Shown here one piece after another: positions 33,203-40,613 of a stretch of 42,516 nucleotides of DNA. Every line of letters begins with the position of its first letter. The first letter of the stretch is position 1. Below the pieces are notes generated by a model that made no database searches, had not been told where the DNA came from, and saw only the letters and a list, made by a program, of their open reading frames with translations. A program made the translations under genes and the position numbers. The DNA is from Pseudomonadota bacterium. Lineage in GTDB: Bacteria; Pseudomonadota; Gammaproteobacteria; Competibacterales; Competibacteraceae. Where the stretch lies: assembly GCA_030917925.1 (NCBI GenBank), contig JAUPTV010000290.1, positions 1-42,516 on the forward strand. The letters are read 5' to 3'.

Positions 33203-33676
33203 TCAGCGGACCTCCAGGACACGAACTTGGGGATGATTCGCTCCGGATCCCACATAACCGATGCCGCCGGGGGTCGTCGCCACCCGCTCGATCATCTCCT
33301 GCTCGGTCGCCACGGTAATGGGTGCCTGTCCGGTTCCCGAAAAGATCTGCCGATCCCAGACCTGCCGTAACTGGTAGGGGAATAAACCCAAAATGCTTTT
33401 AGTAAATTGACGATGCACCGGATGGTCATCAGGTAACACAAACACCTTGACCGGTATGCGATTTTCCCAAGTGGGCAACCGCATGGTAAAGCAGAGCCGG
33501 GCTTCATTCCGGCTCATGGACTGCTGGGGAGCGGCTTCGTTGACGATCAGCTCCTGGGCCGCGAGCGTGAATGGCCCACAAGCCAGAACCCACCCCATCA
33601 GGAGACGACGCAAAAACCTCCCTGTCCTGGCGGGTGCGAAATTAACGGTGGGAACGCTGTTCAACCGCCTGTCCAT
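33203..33676 (-). CDS. small periplasmic phosphate-binding-like protein (copy 1)
   Basis: 157 residues including a long N-region and a signal peptide (LLMGWVLACGPFTLAAQ). The mature part matches copy 2 (31575-32000) closely: W.NRIPVKVFVLPDDHPVHRQFTKSILGLFPYQLRQVWDRQIFSGTG and PGGIGYVGSG. It is a short form of a PstS-like periplasmic binding domain. It is the first gene of the five-gene operon that ends in the GGDEF-EAL protein. Start at ATG 33676; the region upstream to 33733 holds the presumed promoter, but I see no clear boxes. Confidence 0.75.
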   Translation of the reverse strand: MDRRLNSVPTVNFAPARTGRFLRRLLMGWVLACGPFTLAAQELIVNEAAPQQSMSRNEARLCFTMRLPTWENRIPVKVFVLPDDHPVHRQFTKSILGLFPYQLRQVWDRQIFSGTGQAPITVATEQEMIERVATTPGGIGYVGSGANHPQVRVLEVR

Positions 33677-33733
33677 GAATAGCCTTGGGAACGTGCTATG
33701 GAGGTGCGTCGGAATACAAGGCTGTAGTATAGC

Positions 33734-34357
33734 TCACAGATTGAGGCATTCAGTGGCAGTTTTGCGCAAAATGATCTGCCGGAACCAGTCGCCCGCCAGC
33801 GCCGGTTGATCGAGCATCACCTCCAGGTCCGGGGTTTGTGCCAGTACCTCGTCGAACACTACATTCGTGCGGGTAGCCAGCAGACCGAGTAGCGGACTGA
33901 TCAGCCGCCGCACCGGCGCACACTGTCCTGGCCGCAGGAACTTGTCGAGAATCAGCACTCGCCCGCCGGGGTGCAGCACCCGTGTGGCTTCCTGCAACAC
34001 CTGCTCCGGGTGTGGGGTCACGGCCAGAATCAGATGCAGCACAACCACGTCGAAAGCAGCGGCGGGATAAGGCAGGCAGCGGGCGTCACCCTGATCGAAA
34101 TGGATGTCCATTTTCAGGCGAGCTGCACGGCGTTGGGCGCGGGCCAGCATCGCCGGAGTGAGGTCGATGCCGGTGTAGCGTGGTCCATGTGGCAATAGCG
34201 GTAAATCCAGGCCACTACCGACGCCGACCAGCAACACCTCATCATGCGGGCCATCGCCCAGTCGGGCCAGACTCCGCTGCCGCGCCCCGTGGGTGAACCG
34301 CTCAACAAAAATGTCGTAGACCGGCGCAAATAACGTGTAGGTATAGCGCAGGGTCAA
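33734..34357 (-). CDS. class I SAM-dependent methyltransferase
   Basis: 207 residues with YTYTLFAPVYDIFVERFTHGARQRSLARL at the start, motif I LLVGVGSGLDLPLLP, then GIDLTPAMLARA, and later LHPGGRVLILDKFL. This resembles UbiE/phosphatidylethanolamine N-methyltransferase-like enzymes, acting on small molecules or lipids. The TTG at 34357 is favoured because GAGG lies eight bases upstream and it follows the apaG stop (34368). The open frame reaches 34420, but inside apaG. Substrate unknown. Confidence 0.75.
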   Translation of the reverse strand: MTLRYTYTLFAPVYDIFVERFTHGARQRSLARLGDGPHDEVLLVGVGSGLDLPLLPHGPRYTGIDLTPAMLARAQRRAARLKMDIHFDQGDARCLPYPAAAFDVVVLHLILAVTPHPEQVLQEATRVLHPGGRVLILDKFLRPGQCAPVRRLISPLLGLLATRTNVVFDEVLAQTPDLEVMLDQPALAGDWFRQIILRKTATECLNL

Positions 34358-34367
34358 GATAGTCGCC

Positions 34368-34754
34368 TCAGTGCAGCGTCCGGGGAATGGACAGCACAAA
34401 GGCCGGAATCTCGGCATCAAACGTCACGCCATCGTCGGCCAACATTTGATAGCTGCCCTTCATGCTGCCGATGAGGGTTTCCAGCACTGCGCCGCTGGTG
34501 TACTGAAAGCCTTCGCCAGGACGCAGATAAGGTTGCTCACCCACCACGCCATCGCCGCGCACCTCCTCAATCTTGCCGTTGGCGTCGGTGATGATCCAAT
34601 GCCGGGTCAGCAAGCGGGCGGCGATGTTGCCCTGATTTTGAATGAGTACGGTGTAGGCAAAGACGTAACGCTCCTGATCGGGATTGGACTGCTCCTCCAG
34701 GTAGAACGCTTGCGCGGCGACTTTGATGTTGTAATCGGTTTTTTGCTTCCGCAT
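34368..34754 (-). CDS. apaG: ApaG protein (FN3-like)
   Basis: 128 residues, the usual ApaG size, with the family blocks [43 protein letters not shown] and FQYTSGA, and GSMKGSYQM near the end. ApaG has an FN3-like fold and is often found next to apaH or ksgA. The exact function is unsettled, though it is linked to cation and phosphate effects. Here its neighbour is a methyltransferase with a gap of about 10 bases. The ATG at 34754 is well conserved. Confidence 0.95.
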   Translation of the reverse strand: MRKQKTDYNIKVAAQAFYLEEQSNPDQERYVFAYTVLIQNQGNIAARLLTRHWIITDANGKIEEVRGDGVVGEQPYLRPGEGFQYTSGAVLETLIGSMKGSYQMLADDGVTFDAEIPAFVLSIPRTLH

Positions 34755-35025
34755 GGTTGGCGGGTTTCCGGTGGGGGTGAGTAGAGTTCAAATGGTCAGG
34801 GTGCGGGTCTTCGCGTCAATGACCGGTGTAGAAAGCTCATAGCCATAAAACTGGCGGCAACCGCATTCATAATTTTTGTTTTTTTTTATTTTTCCCACAG
34901 GGAGCAGACCTTCACAAGATGGGAAGTCACTCATCCGGTTTGAGCTGCTGATCCAACTACCGCTCCTTGACCGCCCTGTAAAATGGAGGAAGCAGGGAGC
35001 GGGAAGTTGTTGTCAGCCAAATTCC
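34755..35025. other. intergenic region, no gene seen
   Basis: 271 bases between the divergent or tandem minus-strand genes apaG and the acyl-CoA synthetase. It holds an A/T tract (a run of T around 34877-34898 on the + strand) and a GC-rich partial dyad (CCGCTCC ... GGAGCGG, about 34969-35002). No ORF, tRNA or clear promoter is evident. The T tract lies on the + strand, so it cannot terminate the minus-strand genes. Confidence 0.5.
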
Positions 35026-36669
35026 TCAGAGATGCCTGGCCCGCTCACGCAGAATGAACTTCTGCATCTTGCCGGTTGAGGTCTTCGGTAGCGGACCGAA
35101 CACCACGGTTCTAGGCACTTTGAACCGTGCCAACTGGTTGCGGCAGAACTCGATAATTTCTTCCTCAGTAGTGTCTTCCGCGCCAGCTTTCACCGTCACG
35201 AACGCGCAAGGCGTCTCGCCCCATTTCTCATCAGGCCGCGCCACCACCGCCACTTCCATCACCGCCGGATGCCGGTACAGAATATCCTCGACTTCAATCG
35301 TCGAGATATTCTCGCCGCCGGAAATAATGATGTCCTTGGAGCGGTCTTTGATGTCGATGTAGCCGTCTTCATGCCAGACTGCCAGATCGCCGCTGTGGAA
35401 CCAGCCGCCCTTGAACGCCTCTTCGGAAGCAGCGGGATTTTTCAGATAGCCCTTCATCACCACGTTGCCGCGCATGAAAATTTCGCCGATGGTTTCGCCA
35501 TCTTTCGGCACGGGTTCCAGCGTTTGCGGATCAGCGACCATCAGCCCTTCCAGCATGGGATAGCGCACTCCCTGGCGGGATTTCAGCGCCGCCCGTTCCG
35601 GCAAGGTCAGCTCATCCCACTCGTTATGCCAAGCGCACACCACTGAAGGCCCGTAGGTTTCCGTCAGGCCGTAGGTGTGGGTGACATCGAAATTCATCCG
35701 CTGCATCCCCTCAATCACCGCTGCTGGCGGCGCCGCGCCGGCGGTCATCGCCTTGACCGGGTGCGTAATGCCCGCCTTCATCTCGTCCGGGGCGTTCTTG
35801 AGCAGGTTCATCACAATCGGTGCCCCGCAGAAGTGATTGACCTTCTCCCGCTTAATCAACTCGAACACTGCGTCAGCGCGCACCTGGCGCAGACAGACGT
35901 TCACGCCCACCGTGGCGGCAATCGTCCAGGGGAAACACCAGCCGTTGCAGTGGAACATCGGCAGCGTCCACAGATACACCGGATGCAGGCCCATGTCCCA
36001 CACCAGGGCGTTACTCACCGCGTTCAGATACGCGCCACGATGGTGATAGACCACGCCCTTGGGATTGCCGGTGGTGCCGGAGGTGTAGTTCAGGCTAATC
36101 GCCTGCCATTCATTGGCCGGAAGCTGCCAGGCAAACGCCGGATCGCCCTCAGCCAGCAGCGTCTCATAATCCAGCGTTCCCAGTTTTTCACCGCCGACAA
36201 ACTGTGGATCATCCACATCAATCACCAGCGGCTGTTTACCGGCTGGCATCAGCTTCAGCGCCTTGCTGATCGTGTCCGAAAATTCGCGGTCAGTGAGCAG
36301 AATTTTCGCCTCGCCATGCTCCAGCATGAACGCAATCGTTTCCGCGTCCAGCCGGATGTTCAGCGTATTCAGCGTCGCGCCAGACATGGGGACGCCGAAA
36401 TGGGCTTCATACATTTCCGGGATGTTGGGCAACATGGCCGCGACGGTATCGCCGAGGCCAATGCCGCGCTGGCACAACGCCGACGCCAGTTGCCGACAGC
36501 GGGTGTAGGTCGTCCCCCAGTCGCGCCGGACTTCGCCATGCACAAGGGCCGTGTGGTGGGGATAAACCGAAGCGGCCCGCTCGATAAAGTTCAACGGGGT
36601 CAGCGGCGCATAGTTGGCCGGGTTTTGATCCAGGCTTCTTTCGTAAATGTTATGCAGACCAGCGCTCAT
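35026..36669 (-). CDS. acyl-CoA synthetase (AMP-dependent)
   Basis: 547 residues starting NFIERAASVYPHHTALVHG (about 27-45), with the phosphate-binding YTSGTTGNPKGVVYHHRG, the A5 motif YGLTETYGP, and a C-terminal PRTVVFGPLPKTSTGKMQKFIL that contains the catalytic Lys. It activates a carboxylic acid with ATP and joins it to CoA; by likeness to medium-chain and methylmercaptopropionate ligases the acid may be a short or medium chain. The ATG at 36669 has GGAGG nine bases before it. The open frame continues to 36972 but reads another frame of the enoyl-CoA hydratase gene. It lies 85 bases after that gene, so the two probably form a catabolic unit. Confidence 0.9.
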   Translation of the reverse strand: MSAGLHNIYERSLDQNPANYAPLTPLNFIERAASVYPHHTALVHGEVRRDWGTTYTRCRQLASALCQRGIGLGDTVAAMLPNIPEMYEAHFGVPMSGATLNTLNIRLDAETIAFMLEHGEAKILLTDREFSDTISKALKLMPAGKQPLVIDVDDPQFVGGEKLGTLDYETLLAEGDPAFAWQLPANEWQAISLNYTSGTTGNPKGVVYHHRGAYLNAVSNALVWDMGLHPVYLWTLPMFHCNGWCFPWTIAATVGVNVCLRQVRADAVFELIKREKVNHFCGAPIVMNLLKNAPDEMKAGITHPVKAMTAGAAPPAAVIEGMQRMNFDVTHTYGLTETYGPSVVCAWHNEWDELTLPERAALKSRQGVRYPMLEGLMVADPQTLEPVPKDGETIGEIFMRGNVVMKGYLKNPAASEEAFKGGWFHSGDLAVWHEDGYIDIKDRSKDIIISGGENISTIEVEDILYRHPAVMEVAVVARPDEKWGETPCAFVTVKAGAEDTTEEEIIEFCRNQLARFKVPRTVVFGPLPKTSTGKMQKFILRERARHL

Positions 36670-36754
36670 CGCGGATTCCTCCAGGGTGGTTAAATCGTTG
36701 TTATAAATCACTTGGCGTTCTTGGCGTATTGGCGGTTTAACGGCTTTTCGGGTT

Positions 36755-37546
36755 TTAACAGCCTTTCCACGTCGGTTTGCGCTTGGCGATGAACGCGTCA
36801 ATGCCTTCGCGGGCGTCTTCGCTGTCCATATTGCAGGCCATGGCGGCGCTGGCGGCGGCATAGGCGTCTTCCAGCGATAGCCCCAGTTGCCGGTAGTACA
36901 GTTCCTTGCCCATGCGGATCGCCAGCGGGGACTTGCTGCAAATCGCGTCGGCCAACCGCCAGATTTCCGCATCCAACTGATCCGGCGGCGTCACCCGGTT
37001 AATCAGGCCCTGGCGCTGGGCGGTCGCGGCGTCGATAAATTCACCGGTCAACAGCATTTCCAGCGCCGGTTTACGGCCCAGATTGCGGCTCAGCGGGACG
37101 CCGGGTGTCGCGCAGAACAGGCCAACGTTGATGCCGGACACGGCAAATCGGGAATTATCGGAGGCGACCGCCAGATCGCAGGCGGCGACCATCTGGCAAC
37201 CAGCGGCGGTAGCGATGCCATGTACGCGGGCAATGACCGGTTGTGGCAGGCGATTAATCGTCAGCATGACCTGTCCGCACTGGGCAAACAGCGCCTGGTG
37301 AAACGCCCGGTCGGTATGGGCGCGCATTTCCTTGAGGTCATGGCCGGCGCAAAAGGCCGGACCGTTTCCGGCGATCACCACGACCCGAATATGCTCATCA
37401 GCCGCGACCGTGTCCAGCGCGGCTTGCAAGGCGCTCAGCATGGCCTGAGATAGTGAGTTGTATTGCCTGGGGCGGTTGAGGGTCAGCGTGGCGATGCCAG
37501 CTTCGTCCTGGCGTAGCACCAGGGTGTCTTCAGCAGATGCAGTCAT
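36755..37546 (-). CDS. enoyl-CoA hydratase/isomerase family protein
   Basis: 263 residues of the crotonase family. It has the CoA-binding AFCAGHDLKEMR region, the oxyanion-hole Gly in HGIATAAGCQM, and the LGRKPALEMLLTGEFI segment. It resembles ECHDC3-type members, where the two catalytic Glu of true hydratases are not always kept. The sequence shows FCATPGVPL where hydratases have a Glu. The hydratase activity is therefore uncertain. The ATG at 37546 has GGAG upstream. The acyl-CoA synthetase follows, consistent with fatty-acid or related acyl-CoA use. Confidence 0.9.
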   Translation of the reverse strand: MTASAEDTLVLRQDEAGIATLTLNRPRQYNSLSQAMLSALQAALDTVAADEHIRVVVIAGNGPAFCAGHDLKEMRAHTDRAFHQALFAQCGQVMLTINRLPQPVIARVHGIATAAGCQMVAACDLAVASDNSRFAVSGINVGLFCATPGVPLSRNLGRKPALEMLLTGEFIDAATAQRQGLINRVTPPDQLDAEIWRLADAICSKSPLAIRMGKELYYRQLGLSLEDAYAAASAAMACNMDSEDAREGIDAFIAKRKPTWKGC

Positions 37547-37662
37547 GTCAATTGCTCCAGGGTGGATGAAATGATGGTTTTTTCAGGGAGTGAAATTGTA
37601 CCGAACTCTCCCGATGCGGACGGGATGTTTTATACTTTGGCACATTCCTTATCTTTCAGCGG

Positions 37663-38301
37663 GTGTCAGAAGCCGTGAGCCATTGCGATGAATCCGTTGT
37701 TTATATTCTGGATCAGGATACCGTGTTGTGCGAGGCGCTATGCCAGTTAATGGCGTCGGTGGGGTTGTCGGTCCGGCCCTTCGTGGACCTGGCAGCGTTT
37801 CTACACGCCTATCAACCCGAGCATCCCGCCTGTCTGCTGCTTGATGTGCGGGCTGACCATGACGTTCAGGACGATTTGCGCCATCAGGGGATTGATCTGC
37901 CAGTGATCGTGATGGCCTATCGTAGCGATGTCGCCACCGCCGTAGCCGCCATGAAGCAGGGGGCGATGGATTTTCTGGAGAAACCGCTCAACGAGCAAAT
38001 GTTACTGGATAGCGTTCACCATGCCATCGCCGAGGATCAGGGGCGGCGGCGGACCCGCGCCCGGCGGCAGGCGCTGCTAAACCGGTTTGAAACTTTGACC
38101 TTGCGCGAGCAGGATATTTTGCAGCATGTCGCCGAAGGCTTGTCCAACCGGGACATCGCGGAGCGGCTGGAATTAAGCCACAAGACCGTCGAAGTGCATC
38201 GCGCCAAGGTGATGCAAAAGATGGGGGCGCGCACCCTGTCGCAACTGATTCAGATGGCGATGGCGCTGGATATTTTGAAGTTGTATGACGGAGGCGAGTG
38301 A
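37663..38301 (+). CDS. FixJ-type response regulator with degenerate receiver
   Basis: 212 residues: receiver domain (about 10-125), then a LuxR/FixJ helix-turn-helix (about 144-200: LTLREQDILQHVAEGLSNRDIAERLELSHKTVEVH). The phospho-acceptor Asp61 (LLLDVRA) and Lys107 remain. The acidic pocket is LDQD instead of VDDD, and the switch Thr position is Ala85 (VIVMAY). It may be phosphorylated weakly or work without phosphate. No histidine kinase is near. The GTG at 37663 is used, and an in-frame GTG at 37675 is possible. The stop overlaps the start of the NRDE gene, suggesting co-transcription. Confidence 0.88.
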   Translation: MSEAVSHCDESVVYILDQDTVLCEALCQLMASVGLSVRPFVDLAAFLHAYQPEHPACLLLDVRADHDVQDDLRHQGIDLPVIVMAYRSDVATAVAAMKQGAMDFLEKPLNEQMLLDSVHHAIAEDQGRRRTRARRQALLNRFETLTLREQDILQHVAEGLSNRDIAERLELSHKTVEVHRAKVMQKMGARTLSQLIQMAMALDILKLYDGGE

Positions 38302-39080
38302 TGTGTCTCATTCTGTTGGCGTACCGCTGTCATCCCGGCTATGAATTACTGGCCGTCGCCAATCGTGATGAATTCCATGAGCGCCCAACTGCGCCACTGG
38401 CGTTTTGGGAGGATGCGCCGGAGGTGCTGGCGGGGCGCGATCTGCAAGAAGGTGGAACCTGGATGGGCGTCACTCGCACGGGCCGCTTTGCCGCGATCAC
38501 CAATTATCGTGATCCGGTCCGGGTGAAACCGGGCGCGCCGTCGCGGGGGCATCTGGTGAGCGATTATCTGCGCGGCGATCAACCGGCGAGCGAAGCGCTC
38601 CAACCGTTGCAAGCCATTGCTGACCGCTATAACAGTTTTAATTTGTTACTGGGCGATGAAACCGGGCTGTACTACTACTCCAATCGCGCTGGCGGACCCC
38701 AGGCGCTGGCTCCGGGGCTGTATGGCCTGAGCAATCATTTGCTGGACACTCCGTGGCCCAAGCTGAAGCGCGGGGTAGCCGGACTGCGCAGTTTGCTGGA
38801 ACGGCAGGCGGACCCTGGGCCGGATGAATTGCTGGACCTGATGGCGGATCGCACCCTGGCCCCGGATGCTGAATTGCCGCAGACCGGTGTCCCCCTGGAA
38901 TGGGAACGGTGGTTGTCGGCGATCTTCATCGACGCGCCCGGCTACGGAACTCGCTCATCGACGGCGCTGGGGATCAATAGTTATGGCGATGCCTGGATGG
39001 CGGAAACGACCTGGGCCGATGCCCGTCGGCGTGAATTTCAGTTGAACGGGTCAGTCCGGACGACAGTCTCGCTTGTTTGA
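38301..39080 (+). CDS. NRDE/TANGO2-family protein
   Basis: 259 residues starting MCLILLAYRCHPGYELLAVANRDEFHERP, the NRDE motif of the TANGO2 family. It also has the RDLQEGGTWMGVTRTGRFAAITNYR stretch near the front and WLSAIFIDAPGYGTRSSTAL near the end. The family has an N-terminal-nucleophile-like fold, with the Cys at residue 2 as a possible nucleophile after Met removal. Roles in lipid or heme handling have been proposed for eukaryotic members; the bacterial function is unknown. The ATG overlaps the regulator stop, and a GGAGG lies six bases before it. Confidence 0.9.
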   Translation: MCLILLAYRCHPGYELLAVANRDEFHERPTAPLAFWEDAPEVLAGRDLQEGGTWMGVTRTGRFAAITNYRDPVRVKPGAPSRGHLVSDYLRGDQPASEALQPLQAIADRYNSFNLLLGDETGLYYYSNRAGGPQALAPGLYGLSNHLLDTPWPKLKRGVAGLRSLLERQADPGPDELLDLMADRTLAPDAELPQTGVPLEWERWLSAIFIDAPGYGTRSSTALGINSYGDAWMAETTWADARRREFQLNGSVRTTVSLV

Positions 39081-39102
39081 ATCGCGCCTGATCGGCTATC
39101 CT
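39073..39102 (+). promoter_or_regulatory. candidate promoter of the tRNA gene
   Basis: TTGTTT (39073-39078) and TATCCT (39097-39102) with 18 bases between them, followed about 20 bases later by the tRNA 5' end. The match to sigma70 boxes is moderate. Confidence 0.4.
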
Positions 39103-39121
39103 TAACCCTGTTTGCTTTTCA

Positions 39122-39198
39122 GCCCCGGTAGCTCAGTTGGATAGAGCGCACCCCTCCTAAGGGTGAGGTCACAGGTTCGATTCCTGTTCGGGGCACCA
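39122..39198 (+). tRNA. tRNA-Arg(CCT)
   Basis: 77 bases folding into a full cloverleaf: 7-bp acceptor stem (GCCCCGG with TCGGGGC, one G-T pair), D arm GCTC/GAGC, anticodon stem CACCC/GGGTG with loop CTCCTAA (anticodon CCT, Arg AGG), and T arm ACAGG/CCTGT with loop TTCGATT. The terminal CCA is encoded. No terminator or integration site is visible next to it, and the flavodoxin gene converges on it. Confidence 0.97.
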
Positions 39199-39226
39199 GA
39201 TTTCCAATGGCTTAATCCTCATCATC

Positions 39227-39805
39227 TCAAAACGCCTCAGCCAGCGCCCGAACGTTCTCCAGCATCGCCTGCCGTTGTGCGTGGGAAACTGAAGGCACTT
39301 GGTAAAACGCCTGGTGAACCACGTTGCGCACCCCGCAGGCTCCAAGAACGCCCTCGGCCATGGGCCGCACCAGCAATTCATGCCAGCGCTCCTGCTGATA
39401 AGTGGCTTCATCGCCGCCCAGGGTATTCAAAATCAGCGCCCGTTCCTGCGTCAACAAACCTTTCATGCCGCCTGGTCCGAAGTCGAACGCAAATTTGCGG
39501 GTGAACACCCGGTCAATCCAGCCCTTCAGAATCGCCGGTGGCCCGAACCACCAGATCGGATAGATAAACACCAGCCCTTGCGCCCACTGCACCGCATCCT
39601 GTTCCCGCCGGGTATCGGCGGACCGCTCGCCGCGCCAGTTCCGCAGCAAATCCTCACCATCCAGCACGGCGCGGAACTGCATCTGATACAGGTCATGAAT
39701 TCGCGTGGTGTGGCCCCGTTCGCGCAGCGCCGCGTCAACCGTTTCCAGAATCGCCTGGTTAAAGCTGCGCGGGTTAGGGTGCGCATAAACAATCAGAATA
39801 TTCAT
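39227..39805 (-). CDS. flavodoxin-fold NAD(P)H:quinone oxidoreductase
   Basis: 192 residues like the KefF/MdaB quinone-reductase family: MNILIVYAHPNPRSFN (phosphate-binding start), FIYPIWWFGPPAILKGWIDRVF (FMN-binding), and LILNTLGGDEATYQ. It would reduce quinones with NAD(P)H through bound FMN and is probably cytosolic. It begins 4 bases after the stop of the FAH-family gene, so the two are co-transcribed and may share a role in aromatic or quinone catabolism (inference). Confidence 0.88.
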   Translation of the reverse strand: MNILIVYAHPNPRSFNQAILETVDAALRERGHTTRIHDLYQMQFRAVLDGEDLLRNWRGERSADTRREQDAVQWAQGLVFIYPIWWFGPPAILKGWIDRVFTRKFAFDFGPGGMKGLLTQERALILNTLGGDEATYQQERWHELLVRPMAEGVLGACGVRNVVHQAFYQVPSVSHAQRQAMLENVRALAEAF

Positions 39806-39809
39806 GGTG

Positions 39810-40472
39810 TTATGACATCACTCGCGCCGGAAAATCCTGACCCGCGACGCTGAGCACCAGCGTATCGCCGGGAGCCAGTGGCGCAACGCCCGCGGGAGTG
39901 CCGGTCAAGACCACATCGCCCGGTTGCAGGGTGAAATGCGTGGAAATAGTAGCCAGGAGTTCAAAAATCCCAATCATCATCAACCTGGTGTTGCCCTGCT
40001 GACGGATGGCCCCATTCACTTGCAAGCTTAAATCCGTAGCCTGGGGTTCCGGCAACGCCTCCGGTTTCAAAAATGGCGACAACGGGCAGGAACCGTCAAA
40101 CGCTTTAGCGGTTTCCCAGGGATGGCCCTGCTTTTTCAAAGCATTCTGCAGATCGCGCAAGGTCAGATCTAGAGCGACACCATAGCCGGCCACCGCCTGC
40201 CGGGCCGTAGCGGCATCAGCCTGGCGCAATTCCTGACCGATCAGCACCGCCAGTTCCACCTCGTGATGGCACTCGCCCCGGCCAGTGGGCAGGTGAATCG
40301 GCTCATCCAGCGCCGTCAGCGCCGTTGCCGGCTTCATAAATAAAATCGGCGTTTCCGGGACGGTGTTGTTCAGTTCGCGGATATGATCGAGATAATTGCG
40401 GCCAATACACACGACTTTGCCGACCGGCAGCGTGAGCGGACTGCCGTCGAGATAACGATGCTGATATGCCAC
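39810..40472 (-). CDS. FAH-family (YcgM-like) hydrolase or tautomerase
   Basis: 220 residues of the fumarylacetoacetate hydrolase family. It has CIGRNYLDHI near the start, the metal-binding Glu in ECHHEVELAVLIG, and GDVVLTGTPAGVAPLAPGD near the end. Relatives are acylpyruvate hydrolases or oxaloacetate tautomerases, so the reaction here cannot be named. It is followed by the oxidoreductase gene four bases later. The 140 bases upstream (40473-40613) separate it from the AAA gene and hold no ORF or clear box. Confidence 0.88.
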   Translation of the reverse strand: MAYQHRYLDGSPLTLPVGKVVCIGRNYLDHIRELNNTVPETPILFMKPATALTALDEPIHLPTGRGECHHEVELAVLIGQELRQADAATARQAVAGYGVALDLTLRDLQNALKKQGHPWETAKAFDGSCPLSPFLKPEALPEPQATDLSLQVNGAIRQQGNTRLMMIGIFELLATISTHFTLQPGDVVLTGTPAGVAPLAPGDTLVLSVAGQDFPARVMS

Positions 40473-40613
40473 GATGATGTCCCCATGCCTTTAATTAGAT
40501 AGAGCGTATTGTCAGACAAGGGGAAGCGGGCCGCAATGCGAAAACACAGGCTCGTATCAAAGCAACCTGCGCCGCGTTAACCTTGTGACCGGCTGACGGC
40601 CCCGGCAGGCAGC

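Noticed and set aside
34870-34905. Poly-T tract as a terminator
   Set aside because: It is on the + strand, both flanking genes are on the minus strand, and only a 4-bp stem lies upstream.
35677-36693. 338-codon open frame on the + strand opposite the acyl-CoA synthetase gene
   Set aside because: A shadow of the synthetase in an antisense frame with no motifs.
37640-37660. Sigma54-like element (TGGCACATTCCTTATC) upstream of the regulator gene
   Set aside because: The -24 half fits, but the -12 GC is replaced by AT at the right spacing, so it is not a working sigma54 site.
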